DNA of 64,000 bases from Caballeronia sordidicola (GCF_000729995.1 NZ_JNFG01000011.1:1-64000), one strand, 5' to 3'. Counted from the stretch's first letter, positions 52,558 to 61,967 are shown. Numbers and translations: made by a program. Notes: generated from the sequence alone by a model not told the origin.

Positions 52558-53214
52558 TCAATGCCTCCGCAATAGCATTTGCTGTTCGATGAGGTACTGC
52601 ACGTTAGACAAGCGTCGCGACAGCCGACCCTATGGAACCGAACGCTACGTTCCAGTATCCATACGCCGAGACTCTGCGTCGATTGACTTTTCCGGTCGTT
52701 GACATATGGATTTGGTTACTTCGCTTTCAAACTCCGGTCATGAGCAGTAAGAAATTTCGGAAGGTCTTTATAGAAACTGGAACCGAAAATCTGTCGCTGA
52801 CTTCTGCGGCCATACTACTCTGCGGGCATGCTTTACAGCGTCCAGTCACCGGGACGATGCGTCCAAATCGATTACCCTATTCATTCATTCGACAGGGGGT
52901 GGTGAATAACGCGATAGTTGTCCCCAAAGGTCATCTATCGTTTTACCTTTTTGTCAGTCGATAGACGCAATGATGTAGCAGTTCGATGATGAACTGCTCA
53001 CAGTGTGCTGTTCAGTCTGTCATCTTGCACAATGGCGACAAGAGCACTGTTGCTGAAAATACCCCACGACTTGGGCGGTCAACCGTTGACGCGGTGCATT
53101 GCAGCCACAAGATGCTCATGGGGCCTAGAGCGCCGGCCTTTCAATGCAAGGCCGGCGGGTCGCACTGGGGTCATTCGCCTTAGAACCATCGCGAAAGTGA
53201 CGGTGAAGCGACGA
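52558..53214. other. Promoter region of the aromatic-acid locus; no supported gene
   Basis: About 660 bp. A plus-strand frame at 52632-52964 (start ATG 52632) has no recognised motif. Near the locus start is the inverted repeat described separately. At 53131-53157 a GC-rich hairpin (CGCCGGCCTT and AAGGCCGGCG, 10-bp stem) follows the end of the fatty-acid hydroxylase-family gene and could terminate it, although no T run follows. Confidence 0.45.
52633..52654. promoter_or_regulatory. Inverted repeat TGGAAC-N10-GTTCCA
   Basis: A perfect 6-10-6 inverted repeat 76-97 bp upstream of the first gene of the 11-kb locus, on the expected promoter side. A regulator site is plausible; the LysR consensus T-N11-A is too loose to decide which regulator would bind. 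Confidence 0.3.
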
Positions 53215-54357
53215 TCAAGCTTTGAACATCAGGACCGCGGCCGCTACGCCCGCAAGGTCGACCAGGATGACCGGGATGACGCTCACACGGCCTTGCAGGT
53301 ACGCACCCAAAGCCCAAAGTCCTGCGACGATAACAGCGGTCAGCCCCAGCTCCGTCGAATACGAAAGTTCTTCCGCGTACCAAAGATAACCCGCCGTTGC
53401 TCCCATCATCAGGGCAAATTGCACGGCGGCAAATATCGCAGCGCTGCTGCCAACGGGCTCTCCGTACAACTGCCTCGCCGCGTCCAGATCGAACGCTGGC
53501 GCAGGGAGTCCTGCCTGAAGTTCCTTGCCAGAGTCGGAAGGTCGCCAGCCCGGAGGTTTGAGCCAGATGCGCCACTTGTCTGCCCACGACGTCGCTTGCC
53601 GCGTTGCCTGCACGAGCGCCCAGTATTCTGCAAAGATTGCCCAACCAGGGTCCCAACTTCGCAGGGGTGTCCTCGTTCCATAGACGCAAGGCTCTTCTTC
53701 CTCCACGAAAGTCCCGAACATCCTGTCCCAGATCACCAACATGCCGCCGTAGTTCTTGTTGAGGTACTGGTCGTTGACCGCATGATGCACACGATGGTTA
53801 GAGGGCGACGAAAACACGCGATCGAACCAGCCGAGTTTGCCGACGTGTTCAGTGTGAATCCAGAATTGATACAAGAGGACGATAAGCCCGGCCAGGCCAA
53901 ACTGTTCCGGCGGCACGCCTATCAACGCAATGGGCAGATAGAAGATCCAGCCAATCAGCGCGACCGTACTTTCTTGCCTTAAGGCGGTCGAGAAATTGAA
54001 GTGCTGGCTTTGATGATGGACGACGTGGGCAGCCCACATGACAGCACACTCATGCCCGGCGCGATGCAGCCAATAGTCGAAGAAATCGAACAGGACGATG
54101 GCGATCAGCCAGCCGTACCAGGTGTCCCAAAACCTGACGTTGGGGGTTGGCGTCAGCGCGTTGAACACAACGACATACAGACCGATTTGAAAGAGCTGCG
54201 TGACCAGCCCCAGCAACTGGCTGATCAGGCCCTGGCTGAGACTGCTCAGCGCATCGTTCAATCGATAGGTATTACGTTGCCTGAACCAGCCGTAAGCAAA
54301 CTCGGCGCCGATCAGAACAACGAAAACAGGAAGGATGAAAACGATGATCTTGTCCAT
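53215..54357 (-). CDS. Fatty acid hydroxylase/sterol desaturase superfamily membrane protein
   Basis: The 380-residue integral membrane di-iron protein. Histidine boxes are HRAGH (98-102), HVVHH (111-115), H168/H171 (IHTEH) and HRVHH (188-192), matching the superfamily. Membrane segments near 3-25, 45-68, 80-97, 130-165 flank them, and a further helical domain with three membrane segments follows at 300-378, longer than minimal members. Possible activities are lipid hydroxylation or desaturation. Single gene between the aromatic locus and a beta-lactamase-fold gene, with no obvious electron-transfer partner. Confidence 0.85.
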   Translation of the reverse strand: MDKIIVFILPVFVVLIGAEFAYGWFRQRNTYRLNDALSSLSQGLISQLLGLVTQLFQIGLYVVVFNALTPTPNVRFWDTWYGWLIAIVLFDFFDYWLHRAGHECAVMWAAHVVHHQSQHFNFSTALRQESTVALIGWIFYLPIALIGVPPEQFGLAGLIVLLYQFWIHTEHVGKLGWFDRVFSSPSNHRVHHAVNDQYLNKNYGGMLVIWDRMFGTFVEEEEPCVYGTRTPLRSWDPGWAIFAEYWALVQATRQATSWADKWRIWLKPPGWRPSDSGKELQAGLPAPAFDLDAARQLYGEPVGSSAAIFAAVQFALMMGATAGYLWYAEELSYSTELGLTAVIVAGLWALGAYLQGRVSVIPVILVDLAGVAAAVLMFKA

Positions 54358-54846
54358 TCACAATCTCAGCAATGTGGTCCCGGTTGTACGGAGCGTCCAG
54401 GTTCACGCAGCCAATGATCCGATGCCGGCATGAACAAGCGGTCAAGCCGGCCGAGCTTGCCGGTGCACCGGGAAAAGATTGGGAATCTGGCAGACCTGCC
54501 TGTTCGGCGAGGCCGCTGCGAATCATTGATAGCCCTCAGCAGCGGCTCACGCTGGACGCCGTCGCGACAGCTAATGATCGATTGACAGGAATCGTACAGA
54601 ATCTATTCGAACACTGCTTGCTAACCCGCGGTGTTTCGCGGCGGACACAACCAAAAAGCCGCGTCAATTTTGCCGATGCTTCATTTACTTAGCCGAAACT
54701 TACATGATTCTTCCATGACACTTACGCGGCCTGGCATCGTCAATACTGGAGTGAGCGTGTAATGCATAAACCAGTAGAACGCACCGTCGATGCGACCAGC
54801 CCATGCGATGGCTGCCGGGCTTGTGGAGCCCTCCGACTCTGTTACA
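54358..54846. other. Intergenic region without a supported gene
   Basis: About 490 bp. Short frames on both strands have no motif or good start. It should contain the promoter of the membrane hydroxylase gene (minus strand). Confidence 0.45.
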
Positions 54847-56010
54847 TCAGTCCTGAGGACTCTGCATTTCACGCGTGGGCTCAGGGCCAATGTCCGTCGC
54901 GCCCTCTGCGGACTCGGCCAGCCACACCAGCCTCTCCATGTTCGACTGGTGCATGCTCTTCGACGTGAGCCGGATGTCGACCCGATTGACCACGACCAGA
55001 TCGAGCGATGGCACAATGACCGCGTATTGCCCGTGGTTACCGTCAGCCCAATAGGTCGCCCGCAGGAGAGCCACCTTCGGACCGCGCGGACCACTTGCGG
55101 GCGTGCTCGTCCACCACATGTATCCGTAGCCGCCGGTAGGCGTGTTCGAATATGAGCGAGTCGATTCGGCGACCCAGCTCGCCGGAACAATCTGCCGGTC
55201 ACGCCAGCGGCCATCGTGCGGGTACAGCAGTGCGAAGCGGGCCAGATCGCGGGCGCTCATGTCGATGGGATACGCCGGATATCGGGTAGCGAGTCCCCCT
55301 GAAACATAGTGCCCGTCCGTTGGGCGATAGTCCTGCATGCCGATCGGATCCGCAATTTCAGTTTTCAGCGAGTCGAAGATGTGCTGACCGGTCGCCTTCT
55401 CGTAGATCGCACCGAGCGTGTTGAAATCCCAGTTGTTGTAGTGCCAGAACGTACCCGGTGCGTGGCTGCCACGCGGCGGCTTGGACGCCTTCATCTCAGC
55501 CATTTCATATATCGTGGCGTGATAGACACCCGAGCGGGACTCCAGCAGCATGCGCACGCTTGCCTGCTTCTCGGTTGACGTCAGCGACGGCTCGTTATCG
55601 TCGATACCGAGTTGTTCCAGCGTCTCGTCCGGATGTATTTGGCCTCGCCCGACCGCAATCCCGATCAGGGCGCTCATGAAGCTCTTTCTCCCCGAAAAGA
55701 GATTCGACCTCCTTGAAATATCGCCCCACTCCCCGACGACCAGACCATGCCGGATGATCATGCCGGATGTCGATCCCTGCCGTTTTGCGTAGTCTATGGC
55801 CTGATCGATTCCTTCCTGCGAGAAGCCCAGCGTTGCAGGGTCCGCGCGAGTCCATTCGGCACCGGGAAACGGCGACTGCGCGCCGTGGTCGCCAGGAGCA
55901 GAAGCAGGAGGTGATGCGGGTGGGCTGGCCGACGCGCAAGCGCCAAGCATCAACGCGAGTGCGGCCAGTGCCACCGCGTTCACCAATGGCTTCGTGCTGC
56001 CGTTCGTCAT
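54847..56010 (-). CDS. Serine hydrolase lipoprotein (class C beta-lactamase/esterase fold)
   Basis: The 387-residue protein has a lipoprotein signal (ALALMLGAC, C25) and a Pro/Ala linker, so it is anchored in the envelope. The beta-lactamase (PF00144-like) fold shows the SxxK nucleophile S106-GRK in NLFSGRKSFMSAL and the YxN element in HYNNWDFNTLG. Typical relatives are 6-aminohexanoate-dimer hydrolase-like enzymes and esterases, not true penicillinases. It lies 60 bp after a second secreted hydrolase on the same strand, so the two are probably co-transcribed. Confidence 0.85.
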   Translation of the reverse strand: MTNGSTKPLVNAVALAALALMLGACASASPPASPPASAPGDHGAQSPFPGAEWTRADPATLGFSQEGIDQAIDYAKRQGSTSGMIIRHGLVVGEWGDISRRSNLFSGRKSFMSALIGIAVGRGQIHPDETLEQLGIDDNEPSLTSTEKQASVRMLLESRSGVYHATIYEMAEMKASKPPRGSHAPGTFWHYNNWDFNTLGAIYEKATGQHIFDSLKTEIADPIGMQDYRPTDGHYVSGGLATRYPAYPIDMSARDLARFALLYPHDGRWRDRQIVPASWVAESTRSYSNTPTGGYGYMWWTSTPASGPRGPKVALLRATYWADGNHGQYAVIVPSLDLVVVNRVDIRLTSKSMHQSNMERLVWLAESAEGATDIGPEPTREMQSPQD

Positions 56011-56070
56011 ACCCCATTCCTCGAATTCGTTTTGTTCACCAGGGCGGCGCCCTCATCGGCCACCTTAGCC

Positions 56071-56877
56071 TTATTGCGTCGCAGGAGGCCGATCGTTGTT
56101 GAGCCAGCCATTGATCGCACCGAGCACCTGCAACTCGATCCCAAGGAAACCATGCGGTGAATGCGGCCCGCAATCAGCCTGCTTGTCGCCTCCGCCTTCC
56201 GAAGAATCAACAGCGATAAATTCGAAGTGGTTTCGCTCGGCCAGACGCTTGCCGCCGTAGAACGACGCCGCCGGGCAAGCATCATGCTGGTTCGAGATGA
56301 CCAGCACGCGAACTTTCGTGCCGTCTGCATCGAGGCCGGAAACACCCGCCTTGCCGCGTTGTGCGATGGACACCGGTGAAGTCAGCACGAACGCATTGGC
56401 GACGCCCGGATCCCGCTCAAGGGCGTTGCCCACCGAAACGGTTCCCCGGCTCGTACCGACGAGCGCCACCTTCGACATTGGAAAGCGCTGCCGCAGTGCC
56501 TTGACAACCGCCTCTGTGTCACTGAACGAGTCCCGGCCAAGACGGAAGCCGTCATCGATCCCGTTGACATAGTCGGACGGGGTATCGACCAACACGGCGG
56601 CGTCGCCCTGCTTCACCCAATACCGAGCCGTGCGGATGAGAAAATTGCCCTTGAGCGTGGCCGGGCCATCGGCGCTCAAATGCAGCGCGCCTTCGTTGCC
56701 GCCGAACAGAACAATGACCCACGGCGGATTATCGGTCCGGGTTTCAATATAGATACCCTGCGTGACGCCATCGCGGCTCGGCAAGCTCACCAGTTCGCCA
56801 GCCGGCCCCGCCGGTTCGCTTGCCCGGGAACCGGCAGCCAGCAGCACAATTCCAATGGCAATCAAGATACGCTTCAT
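56071..56877 (-). CDS. Secreted alpha/beta hydrolase-like protein
   Basis: This 268-residue protein has a signal peptide (MKRILIAIGIVLLAAGSRA) and an alpha/beta fold with nucleophile elbow VGTSRGT (S143), VIVLFGGNEGALHL as the oxyanion region and a C-terminal DCGPHSPHGFLGIE containing the likely catalytic His. VLVISNQHDACP probably supplies the acid. Periplasmic hydrolase of unknown substrate. Confidence 0.78.
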   Translation of the reverse strand: MKRILIAIGIVLLAAGSRASEPAGPAGELVSLPSRDGVTQGIYIETRTDNPPWVIVLFGGNEGALHLSADGPATLKGNFLIRTARYWVKQGDAAVLVDTPSDYVNGIDDGFRLGRDSFSDTEAVVKALRQRFPMSKVALVGTSRGTVSVGNALERDPGVANAFVLTSPVSIAQRGKAGVSGLDADGTKVRVLVISNQHDACPAASFYGGKRLAERNHFEFIAVDSSEGGGDKQADCGPHSPHGFLGIELQVLGAINGWLNNDRPPATQ

Positions 56878-57409
56878 GGTCTTTTTCCTTTCCGCTAACC
56901 GGTGCGCTCACCGCGCCACATTTTTGCTTTTGTCCGTGCGAGCCAAAATCCCCGTCGGTATCATACTCGTCGCCTGTGACGAACAGACGGACCTGCGACA
57001 GTGGGTCAATCGCCTCCCAGAGTAAGGAAAAGACGTGCCGGTGTAATCGCTCGCCTCGCTCGCCAAGAACGTGTTCCGGTCGGCAACTGACTGCCGAAGA
57101 GAACATCCTTGGCTATGCTACTGATTCAGCCAGCCGCGTGGAAACGCCCGATCCCGGTACGTTCATTCCGCTTCCCTTGGTGTAGGGATTTCCTGATAGT
57201 CAAAACGCTGCTATTCCGAGGGAAGTTTCAGCGTGTCCCGACTTAACGATCTGGTCTCGCAAGGTTAGGATTGGTACATGAACCGTAAAACACGGCAAGA
57301 GCGCCTGCTGCATTGCTTACCGATACTTTCCGGTGTCATCTGAGCCTTGACGATATCGAAAAGCCAAGGATGCTGGATATTAATCGTGTGCCTGCCAACA
57401 AATCCGACA
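56878..57409. other. Intergenic region without a supported gene
   Basis: About 530 bp between a minus-strand hydrolase gene and plus-strand unknown genes. Frames here have no recognised motif. Promoters for both directions are expected; none stands out. Confidence 0.45.
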
Positions 57410-57835
57410 ATGAAAACGCTGCGCTTTCTCACCCATCAGGAAATCTTCGATAGAGCCACACGGCACCTCTTCAGCCAGGGTCATGCCGGGCTGCTGCCGC
57501 GTGGAGACCGCACCTACCGCGGGTATTGTGGAGGATCCCCGCTTGGCAGCTTTATCGCCCCGTGCGACTACGTAATGGGCATGGAGGGTATCCCGGTTCT
57601 GTTCATCGGCGCATCCGCACTCGCGGTGCCCTCCTACATGAATTCGGGCGTCATAGCGCTCAAGCGGGCGCTGCTGCGCTCGCAAATTAACGTGTACAAC
57701 CCGACGACTATCGAGTTGCTCAGTTACCTTCAGGACGTCCTCGATGTCCTCGACAAGCGGGAATGGCGCGATGGTCTGGCATCGGTTGCACGCCAGTTCG
57801 GCCTTTGCGCTGATCGTCTCGAACATGCGGCATGA
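57410..57835 (+). CDS. Unknown protein, first of a tandem paralogous pair
   Basis: The 141-residue soluble protein starts MKTLRFLTHQEIFDRATRHL, then RTYRGYCGGSPLGSFIAPCD, LLRSQINVYNPTTIELLSYL and LDKREWRDGLASVARQFGL. No family is recognised, but the next protein has the same layout. ATG 57410 is preferred over the codon at 57347 because it gives alignment with the paralogue. No signal peptide. The gene pair stands apart from catabolic operons. Confidence 0.65.
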   Translation: MKTLRFLTHQEIFDRATRHLFSQGHAGLLPRGDRTYRGYCGGSPLGSFIAPCDYVMGMEGIPVLFIGASALAVPSYMNSGVIALKRALLRSQINVYNPTTIELLSYLQDVLDVLDKREWRDGLASVARQFGLCADRLEHAA

Positions 57836-57838
57836 ATC

Positions 57839-58204
57839 ATGTCCATGCTAAGCGCCAAAGAAATTTATGAACGCGTGAGCGCCCATTTGCTAGCCCAGCG
57901 CGCCGTTTCCGAAGACGAGAACGGATCGTGCCGGCTGCGCGGCGGCAACGGACGCAAGTGCGCAATCGGGTCGCTGATTCACGATGACCTCTACTGCTTC
58001 AATATCGAGGGGGCGGGCATCGCATATTATCGGCATGCACGTGACGGTGCGCTTCTGCGAGCGCTGTATGCGTCCAATGTCGATGTCTGCAATGACCAAA
58101 TTGTCGAACTGTTGACAGAGCTCGAAGAGCTTCACGACAACGCCCACGTTGACGAGTGGCCGCAACTGCTCGCCGCGCTGGGTCAGCGGCACGCAGTGAT
58201 CTGA
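57839..58204 (+). CDS. Unknown protein, second of the tandem pair
   Basis: A 121-residue protein (MSMLSAKEIYERVSAHLLAQ, then CRLRGGNGRKCAIGSLIHDD, LLRALYASNVDVCNDQIVEL, LTELEELHDNAHVDEWPQLL). It starts three bases after the preceding stop, so is co-translated. It aligns with its neighbour over nearly the whole length: (K/Q)EI(F/Y)xR, HLxxQ, RGxxGxxxxxGS(F/L)I, ALLRxxxNVxN and EWxxxLxxxxxQ. Similar small proteins with an 'RGxxGxKCAxGxLI' core occur beside phage and recombination genes, so mobile-element origin is possible. Function unknown. Confidence 0.68.
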   Translation: MSMLSAKEIYERVSAHLLAQRAVSEDENGSCRLRGGNGRKCAIGSLIHDDLYCFNIEGAGIAYYRHARDGALLRALYASNVDVCNDQIVELLTELEELHDNAHVDEWPQLLAALGQRHAVI

Positions 58205-58283
58205 CGGACGCAAGGCAACGCGCTCAGAGGGGTGGAATCGAGGTGAGGTGAAGCCAAGACCCACCTGCCGACCATACTTGCTG

Positions 58284-59156
58284 CTACCAGTGCATCCAAT
58301 ATTCGTCTGGAATCCTGCGGTCCGCTTCGGAAAGATACGGGTTGTCCAGGCGGATAATCTTCCTGCCGGCCAGGTTCGCTCGCGCCAGCGGATTCTGGAT
58401 ATACGGATGGGAGTTGAACAACTTCATGTATGAGCCGTTGCGGTACGCCGCGGTGAACCCTTTCTCAATTGTCGCGGCGAGTTCTTTCTGGCCCCGGGCA
58501 ACATAGAACAGAAAGTCCGATCGGTATAGCAGCAACAGCCTGTTCTCGACCACAAGGTCCGGCACCACATGCTCGCGCGCGTCAAGTTCAGTGAACGCTT
58601 CGATAACGCCGCGAGGGAAGTAGTCAACCCGCCCGCCCTGAGTCATTGTGAATAGCGTTTCGTAGGTTGACGTTTGCACGTTCAGCCCGGCGCTTCTCAT
58701 GATTTCGGTATCGATCCATCCAAGTCCCTGCCCGGCGGTCAGCGCTTTCAAGTCATCCAGGCTGCGGATCCTATCGAAATCCGGTTGCCGGTCCTTTCTT
58801 ATGATGAACACCCGATAGCCAATCAGGCCTCGGTGAATCGGAATGTGGACGACATTCAACCCTTGCTCGGACTGTGCGTCCATACTCGTCCAGTGCAGGT
58901 TGATCGTGTCATCGTTTGCAAGCTCGGCAAGCGCCCGGCCCCGCTCCATCACAACTTCCGCTTGCCGAATCGTATAGTCGGCATTGGCAGACTTCATCGC
59001 GAGATCAAGGACCGCGAGCGCAAAGGCGGCGTGCACGTCCCCACCGGGCCGAATTTGCGGGTAAACGATGTCGAAATGCTTCGTCTGCGCGGCACGCGCG
59101 TTGAGCGCCATACCCGTCGCACTGATAGCGGCGATTAGGAAACGCCTGCGATGCAT
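58284..59156 (-). CDS. Twin-arginine exported solute-binding-like protein
   Basis: This 290-residue protein begins MHRRRFLIAAISATGMALNA, a twin-arginine-like signal peptide cleaved near ARA. The body is a type-II binding fold with IPIHRGLIGYRVFIIRKD, LGWIDTEIMRSAGLNVQTST and GGRVDYFPRGVIEAFTELD, directly comparable to INKGVLGWRLGLIRKG, WPDTEILEANGINVITAPSY and RFDYFPRSIMEIW in the protein at 7555. ATG 59156 gives the signal peptide; codons upstream to 59324 are open but improbable. No transporter genes adjoin it. Confidence 0.78.
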   Translation of the reverse strand: MHRRRFLIAAISATGMALNARAAQTKHFDIVYPQIRPGGDVHAAFALAVLDLAMKSANADYTIRQAEVVMERGRALAELANDDTINLHWTSMDAQSEQGLNVVHIPIHRGLIGYRVFIIRKDRQPDFDRIRSLDDLKALTAGQGLGWIDTEIMRSAGLNVQTSTYETLFTMTQGGRVDYFPRGVIEAFTELDAREHVVPDLVVENRLLLLYRSDFLFYVARGQKELAATIEKGFTAAYRNGSYMKLFNSHPYIQNPLARANLAGRKIIRLDNPYLSEADRRIPDEYWMHW

Positions 59157-59590
59157 AGATGGATTGCCGGTTGACACTGGGATCATGCAGAGTTTTTGCC
59201 AGCCCGAGCTCGAGCGCACATGCATTGTGTCACACCGCGTTTTTTTGGTCACCAGTTGGTGGATGTTCAGCAGTTTCGACATGTCTATCAAATGGCCGAA
59301 AGAACCGGGCCAATCGATGACCATTTACTATTCAGAAATTGCAGATCGCAGTGCTCTTAAAGATCTTGTCGAATTATATAAATTACTTCGCTTTACTTAT
59401 CATATTAAATGCGAATTATATGATCTTCATGCGGTTAACAATCCAGCTGTGGGCTTCCCGTTTCGATTCTTTAGTTCGCGCGGCTTTAAAAAAGCACCGA
59501 AAAGTCGTCCATGCCAGTTCGCGCGCCCTGATCGAAGGAGCGCTTGACCGGCTACAAGTAAGCTGACGCCTTGCTCCGACGATTCAAGTG
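59157..59590. other. Intergenic region with AT-rich core
   Basis: About 430 bp. Positions 59330-59420 are strongly AT-rich (runs like TTATATAAATTAC), in contrast with the local GC content. A plus-strand frame at 59339-59566 begins in this segment, is unusually Ile/Leu/Asn-rich and ends in a basic helix; no family is recognised. It may be a foreign or decayed fragment, or a promoter region. Confidence 0.45.
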
Positions 59591-60742
59591 TTACTGCACC
59601 ACGAGGCATTGATCCACTACTTGCCGGATACAGGTAATGGCTCTATCCACGTCCCGCTCCGTGGTAAAGCGCCCCAGGCTTATGCGTATTGTCCGTGCCG
59701 CCGCTTGCTCATCAAGCCCGATAGCACTCAATACGTGGGACGCCGCGCCTGACGCTGAACTACAAGCAGACGTGGAAGAGATGGCGAGATCCGCGGCGAG
59801 CATGAAGGGGAAAAAACCCGCGCGGTCAACTCTCAAGCTAAGCGTATGCGGAAGGTGCACGCCGTCGCGTACGTTTTTCTCCACACCGTCGATCGAGAGG
59901 ACACCGTCGAGCAGTCGCTCGCTGAGTACGGTGATTCTCGCTGTATCGGCCTCCATTTCCGCCATGGCGATTGCGCATGCCGTGCCCATGCCCACGATCT
60001 GATGAGTAGCCAGGGTCCCTGAGCGCAGACCTCTTTCATGCCCGCCCCCGTGCATTTGAGGTGCAAGCCGGGTAGCCGCTTCACGAGCGACGTACAGTGC
60101 CCCGATGCCCTTCGGCCCATAGACCTTGTGAGCGGACATCGACATGAAATCAATACCCAGTGCCTTGACATCGATTGGCGCCTTGCCAAGCGCCTGAGCC
60201 GCGTCCACGTGCAACAATGCGCCCGCGGCATGGACGATGGGCGCGATCGCCGCGATGTCAGTGATCGTCCCGATTTCGTTATTGACCAGCATGAGCGAGA
60301 CTATGCCCGTGTCCGGCCTCAGTGCCGCGCGGACGGCAGCGGCCGTGATGGCGCCGCTTTGATCGGGCGCGACATAAGTAACCAAGAAGCCACGCTGTTC
60401 GAGGCTGGCGGCCGTATCCAGAATAGCCTTGTGCTCCATGCAGCTAGTGACAATATGAGGCACAGTCTCGCTTGCTTCGACAAAGCCCTTAAGCGCGAGG
60501 TTGTTCGACTCCGTCGCCCCCGAAGTCCATATGATCTCGTCAGCGCGCGCGCCAATCAGCAACGCAACTTGCTCACGCGCTTTCTCTACCAAGCCTCGTG
60601 CCTTGATACCTGCCGCGTGCGAGTTGGACGCCGGATTGCCGAACACCCCGTCTATTCCCAGGCAATTGACCATTGAAGTGATGACACGTGGATCCGCTGG
60701 CGTGGTGGCCGCGTAGTCGAAGTAATGGAGGTCAGCGCTCAT
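59591..60742 (-). CDS. Cysteine desulfurase (NifS/IscS class I)
   Basis: The 383-residue PLP enzyme takes sulfur from L-cysteine and passes it on as a protein persulfide. Key residues are H104 (CMEHKAIL), the PLP lysine K206 (SAHKVYGPKGIG) and the persulfide cysteine C327 (ISSTSACSSASGAASHVL). YFDYAATTPADPRV and ESNNLALKG are the N-terminal signatures. It is not in an isc, nif or suf operon, so a role in thiolation of a specific target or a spare IscS is more likely than general Fe-S assembly. ATG 60742 follows TCTAAAACTTGAATAACG, a weak ribosome site. Confidence 0.9.
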   Translation of the reverse strand: MSADLHYFDYAATTPADPRVITSMVNCLGIDGVFGNPASNSHAAGIKARGLVEKAREQVALLIGARADEIIWTSGATESNNLALKGFVEASETVPHIVTSCMEHKAILDTAASLEQRGFLVTYVAPDQSGAITAAAVRAALRPDTGIVSLMLVNNEIGTITDIAAIAPIVHAAGALLHVDAAQALGKAPIDVKALGIDFMSMSAHKVYGPKGIGALYVAREAATRLAPQMHGGGHERGLRSGTLATHQIVGMGTACAIAMAEMEADTARITVLSERLLDGVLSIDGVEKNVRDGVHLPHTLSLRVDRAGFFPFMLAADLAISSTSACSSASGAASHVLSAIGLDEQAAARTIRISLGRFTTERDVDRAITCIRQVVDQCLVVQ

Positions 60743-60977
60743 CGTTATTCAAGTTTTAGAGGAGCGCCAATTTTAAAGTGAAGACATGGAAATAATTTCC
60801 CAAAGATTTCTTTGATTTTCGCGAGCGGTAGAAGCAAATCAAAGGAATAGTCGATACCTTAGATTTTTATTCTATGTCGTGTTTGAATCGCACATGACCG
60901 GCTGGTTTTCGCTCGCGCCGGCGGATGGGGTTTCGGGTTCGCGGTCGGGATAGGCGCCGTTGTGCGTGCCTCCCGAA

Positions 60978-61967
60978 CTAAAGATCAAGCACCAGCTCCC
61001 GACTCGACGCCCGCGATACACAACAAGTCAGATACTCCTGCTTCTCGTCGTCGCCGAGAATGCAGTCGTTGTGTTCGACTTCGCCCGATAAATACCTCAC
61101 CTTGCAAGTCCCGCATAATCCGGCCCGGCACGAGGTTTCAATCGCCACGCCTGCCTCCTCCAACGCGTCGGCAATGCTCTGTTCGCCTGACACCGGTATC
61201 TGCTGTCCCGTGCTGGCAATCTTCACTATGAACTCGCCCACGGCCGCCGCAACGGTCTCGCTTACCGCTCGCTCCGGCGCCTTGAAATGTTCAAAGTGAA
61301 CCGTTCCGGAGCTCCAGTGCTCAGTCGCCGCAGCGCACGCTTTCATGAACCCGCCCGGGCCGCAGTAATAGACGTGCACGCCGGGTGCGGTCTCGCTCAA
61401 CAAGCGCTTTAGATCCAGCCCCTTCGACGGATCGCCGTTATCGAAATGAAATTGCAGCTTGCCGCTTGCATGCAGCGGCGCAAGTTCGGCCGCGAACGCC
61501 GTGCAGCTTTCATCCTTCGCGCAGTAGTGCATCTCATAGTCGATGCCCCCTTCTTCAAGCCGATGCGCCATCGCTTTCAACGGCGTCACGCCAATACCGC
61601 CGGCTAACAGAATGATCTTGCCGGCATCGGCGGCGAGTTCGAAGTTATTGCGCGGATAACTGACGCGCACCTTGTCCTGCACGCGCAATCCGTCGTGCAA
61701 CGCTTTCGAGCCGCCCCGTCCCGCTTCGTCGCGCAAAACCGCAATCACATAGCGATGATGTTCGTTCGGCGAATTGCTTAGTGAGTACTGCCGGACGAAT
61801 CCGCCGTTCAAATGGACATCGATGTGCGCGCCCGCAGTGAACGCGGGCAACACTTCGCCCGACGGATCGACGAACTCGTATGAGTTGATGCCCCTGCCTT
61901 CAAAGCGGATCTGTCGCACCATCAGCTCAAGGGTGCGAGTGTCCGCTGGTTTGTCTGAACCTGACAT
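60978..61967 (-). CDS. Rieske oxygenase reductase (phthalate-dioxygenase-reductase type)
   Basis: The 329-residue flavo-iron-sulfur protein transfers electrons from NADH to the terminal oxygenase encoded upstream. Order: flavin domain with RQYSLSNSP, nucleotide domain with ILLAGGIGVTPLKAMAHRL and YYCGPGGFMKAC, then a C-terminal plant-type [2Fe-2S] with C280, C285, C288 and C315 (CRAGLCGTCKVRYLSGEVEH and LTCC). This is the class IA order, as in vanillate demethylase. ATG 61967 is chosen because AAGGA lies just upstream; the frame's GTG at 61982 would contain the ribosome site. It starts 82 bp after the oxygenase gene. Confidence 0.92.
   Translation of the reverse strand: MSGSDKPADTRTLELMVRQIRFEGRGINSYEFVDPSGEVLPAFTAGAHIDVHLNGGFVRQYSLSNSPNEHHRYVIAVLRDEAGRGGSKALHDGLRVQDKVRVSYPRNNFELAADAGKIILLAGGIGVTPLKAMAHRLEEGGIDYEMHYCAKDESCTAFAAELAPLHASGKLQFHFDNGDPSKGLDLKRLLSETAPGVHVYYCGPGGFMKACAAATEHWSSGTVHFEHFKAPERAVSETVAAAVGEFIVKIASTGQQIPVSGEQSIADALEEAGVAIETSCRAGLCGTCKVRYLSGEVEHNDCILGDDEKQEYLTCCVSRASSRELVLDL

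Noticed and set aside
11544..52901. 15-base match ATTCGACAGGGGGTG at 11544 and 52887
   Set aside because: A single exact 15-mer pair is expected by chance in 64 kb and the flanks do not match; not taken as an IS end or att site.
52632..52964. 110-codon plus-strand frame as a gene
   Set aside because: No motif, start within the presumed promoter region of the minus-strand locus and unusual composition; kept only as part of the intergenic note.
53005..53982. 325-codon plus-strand frame
   Set aside because: Mostly antisense to the fatty-acid-hydroxylase-family gene, whose histidine boxes are intact; no motif of its own.
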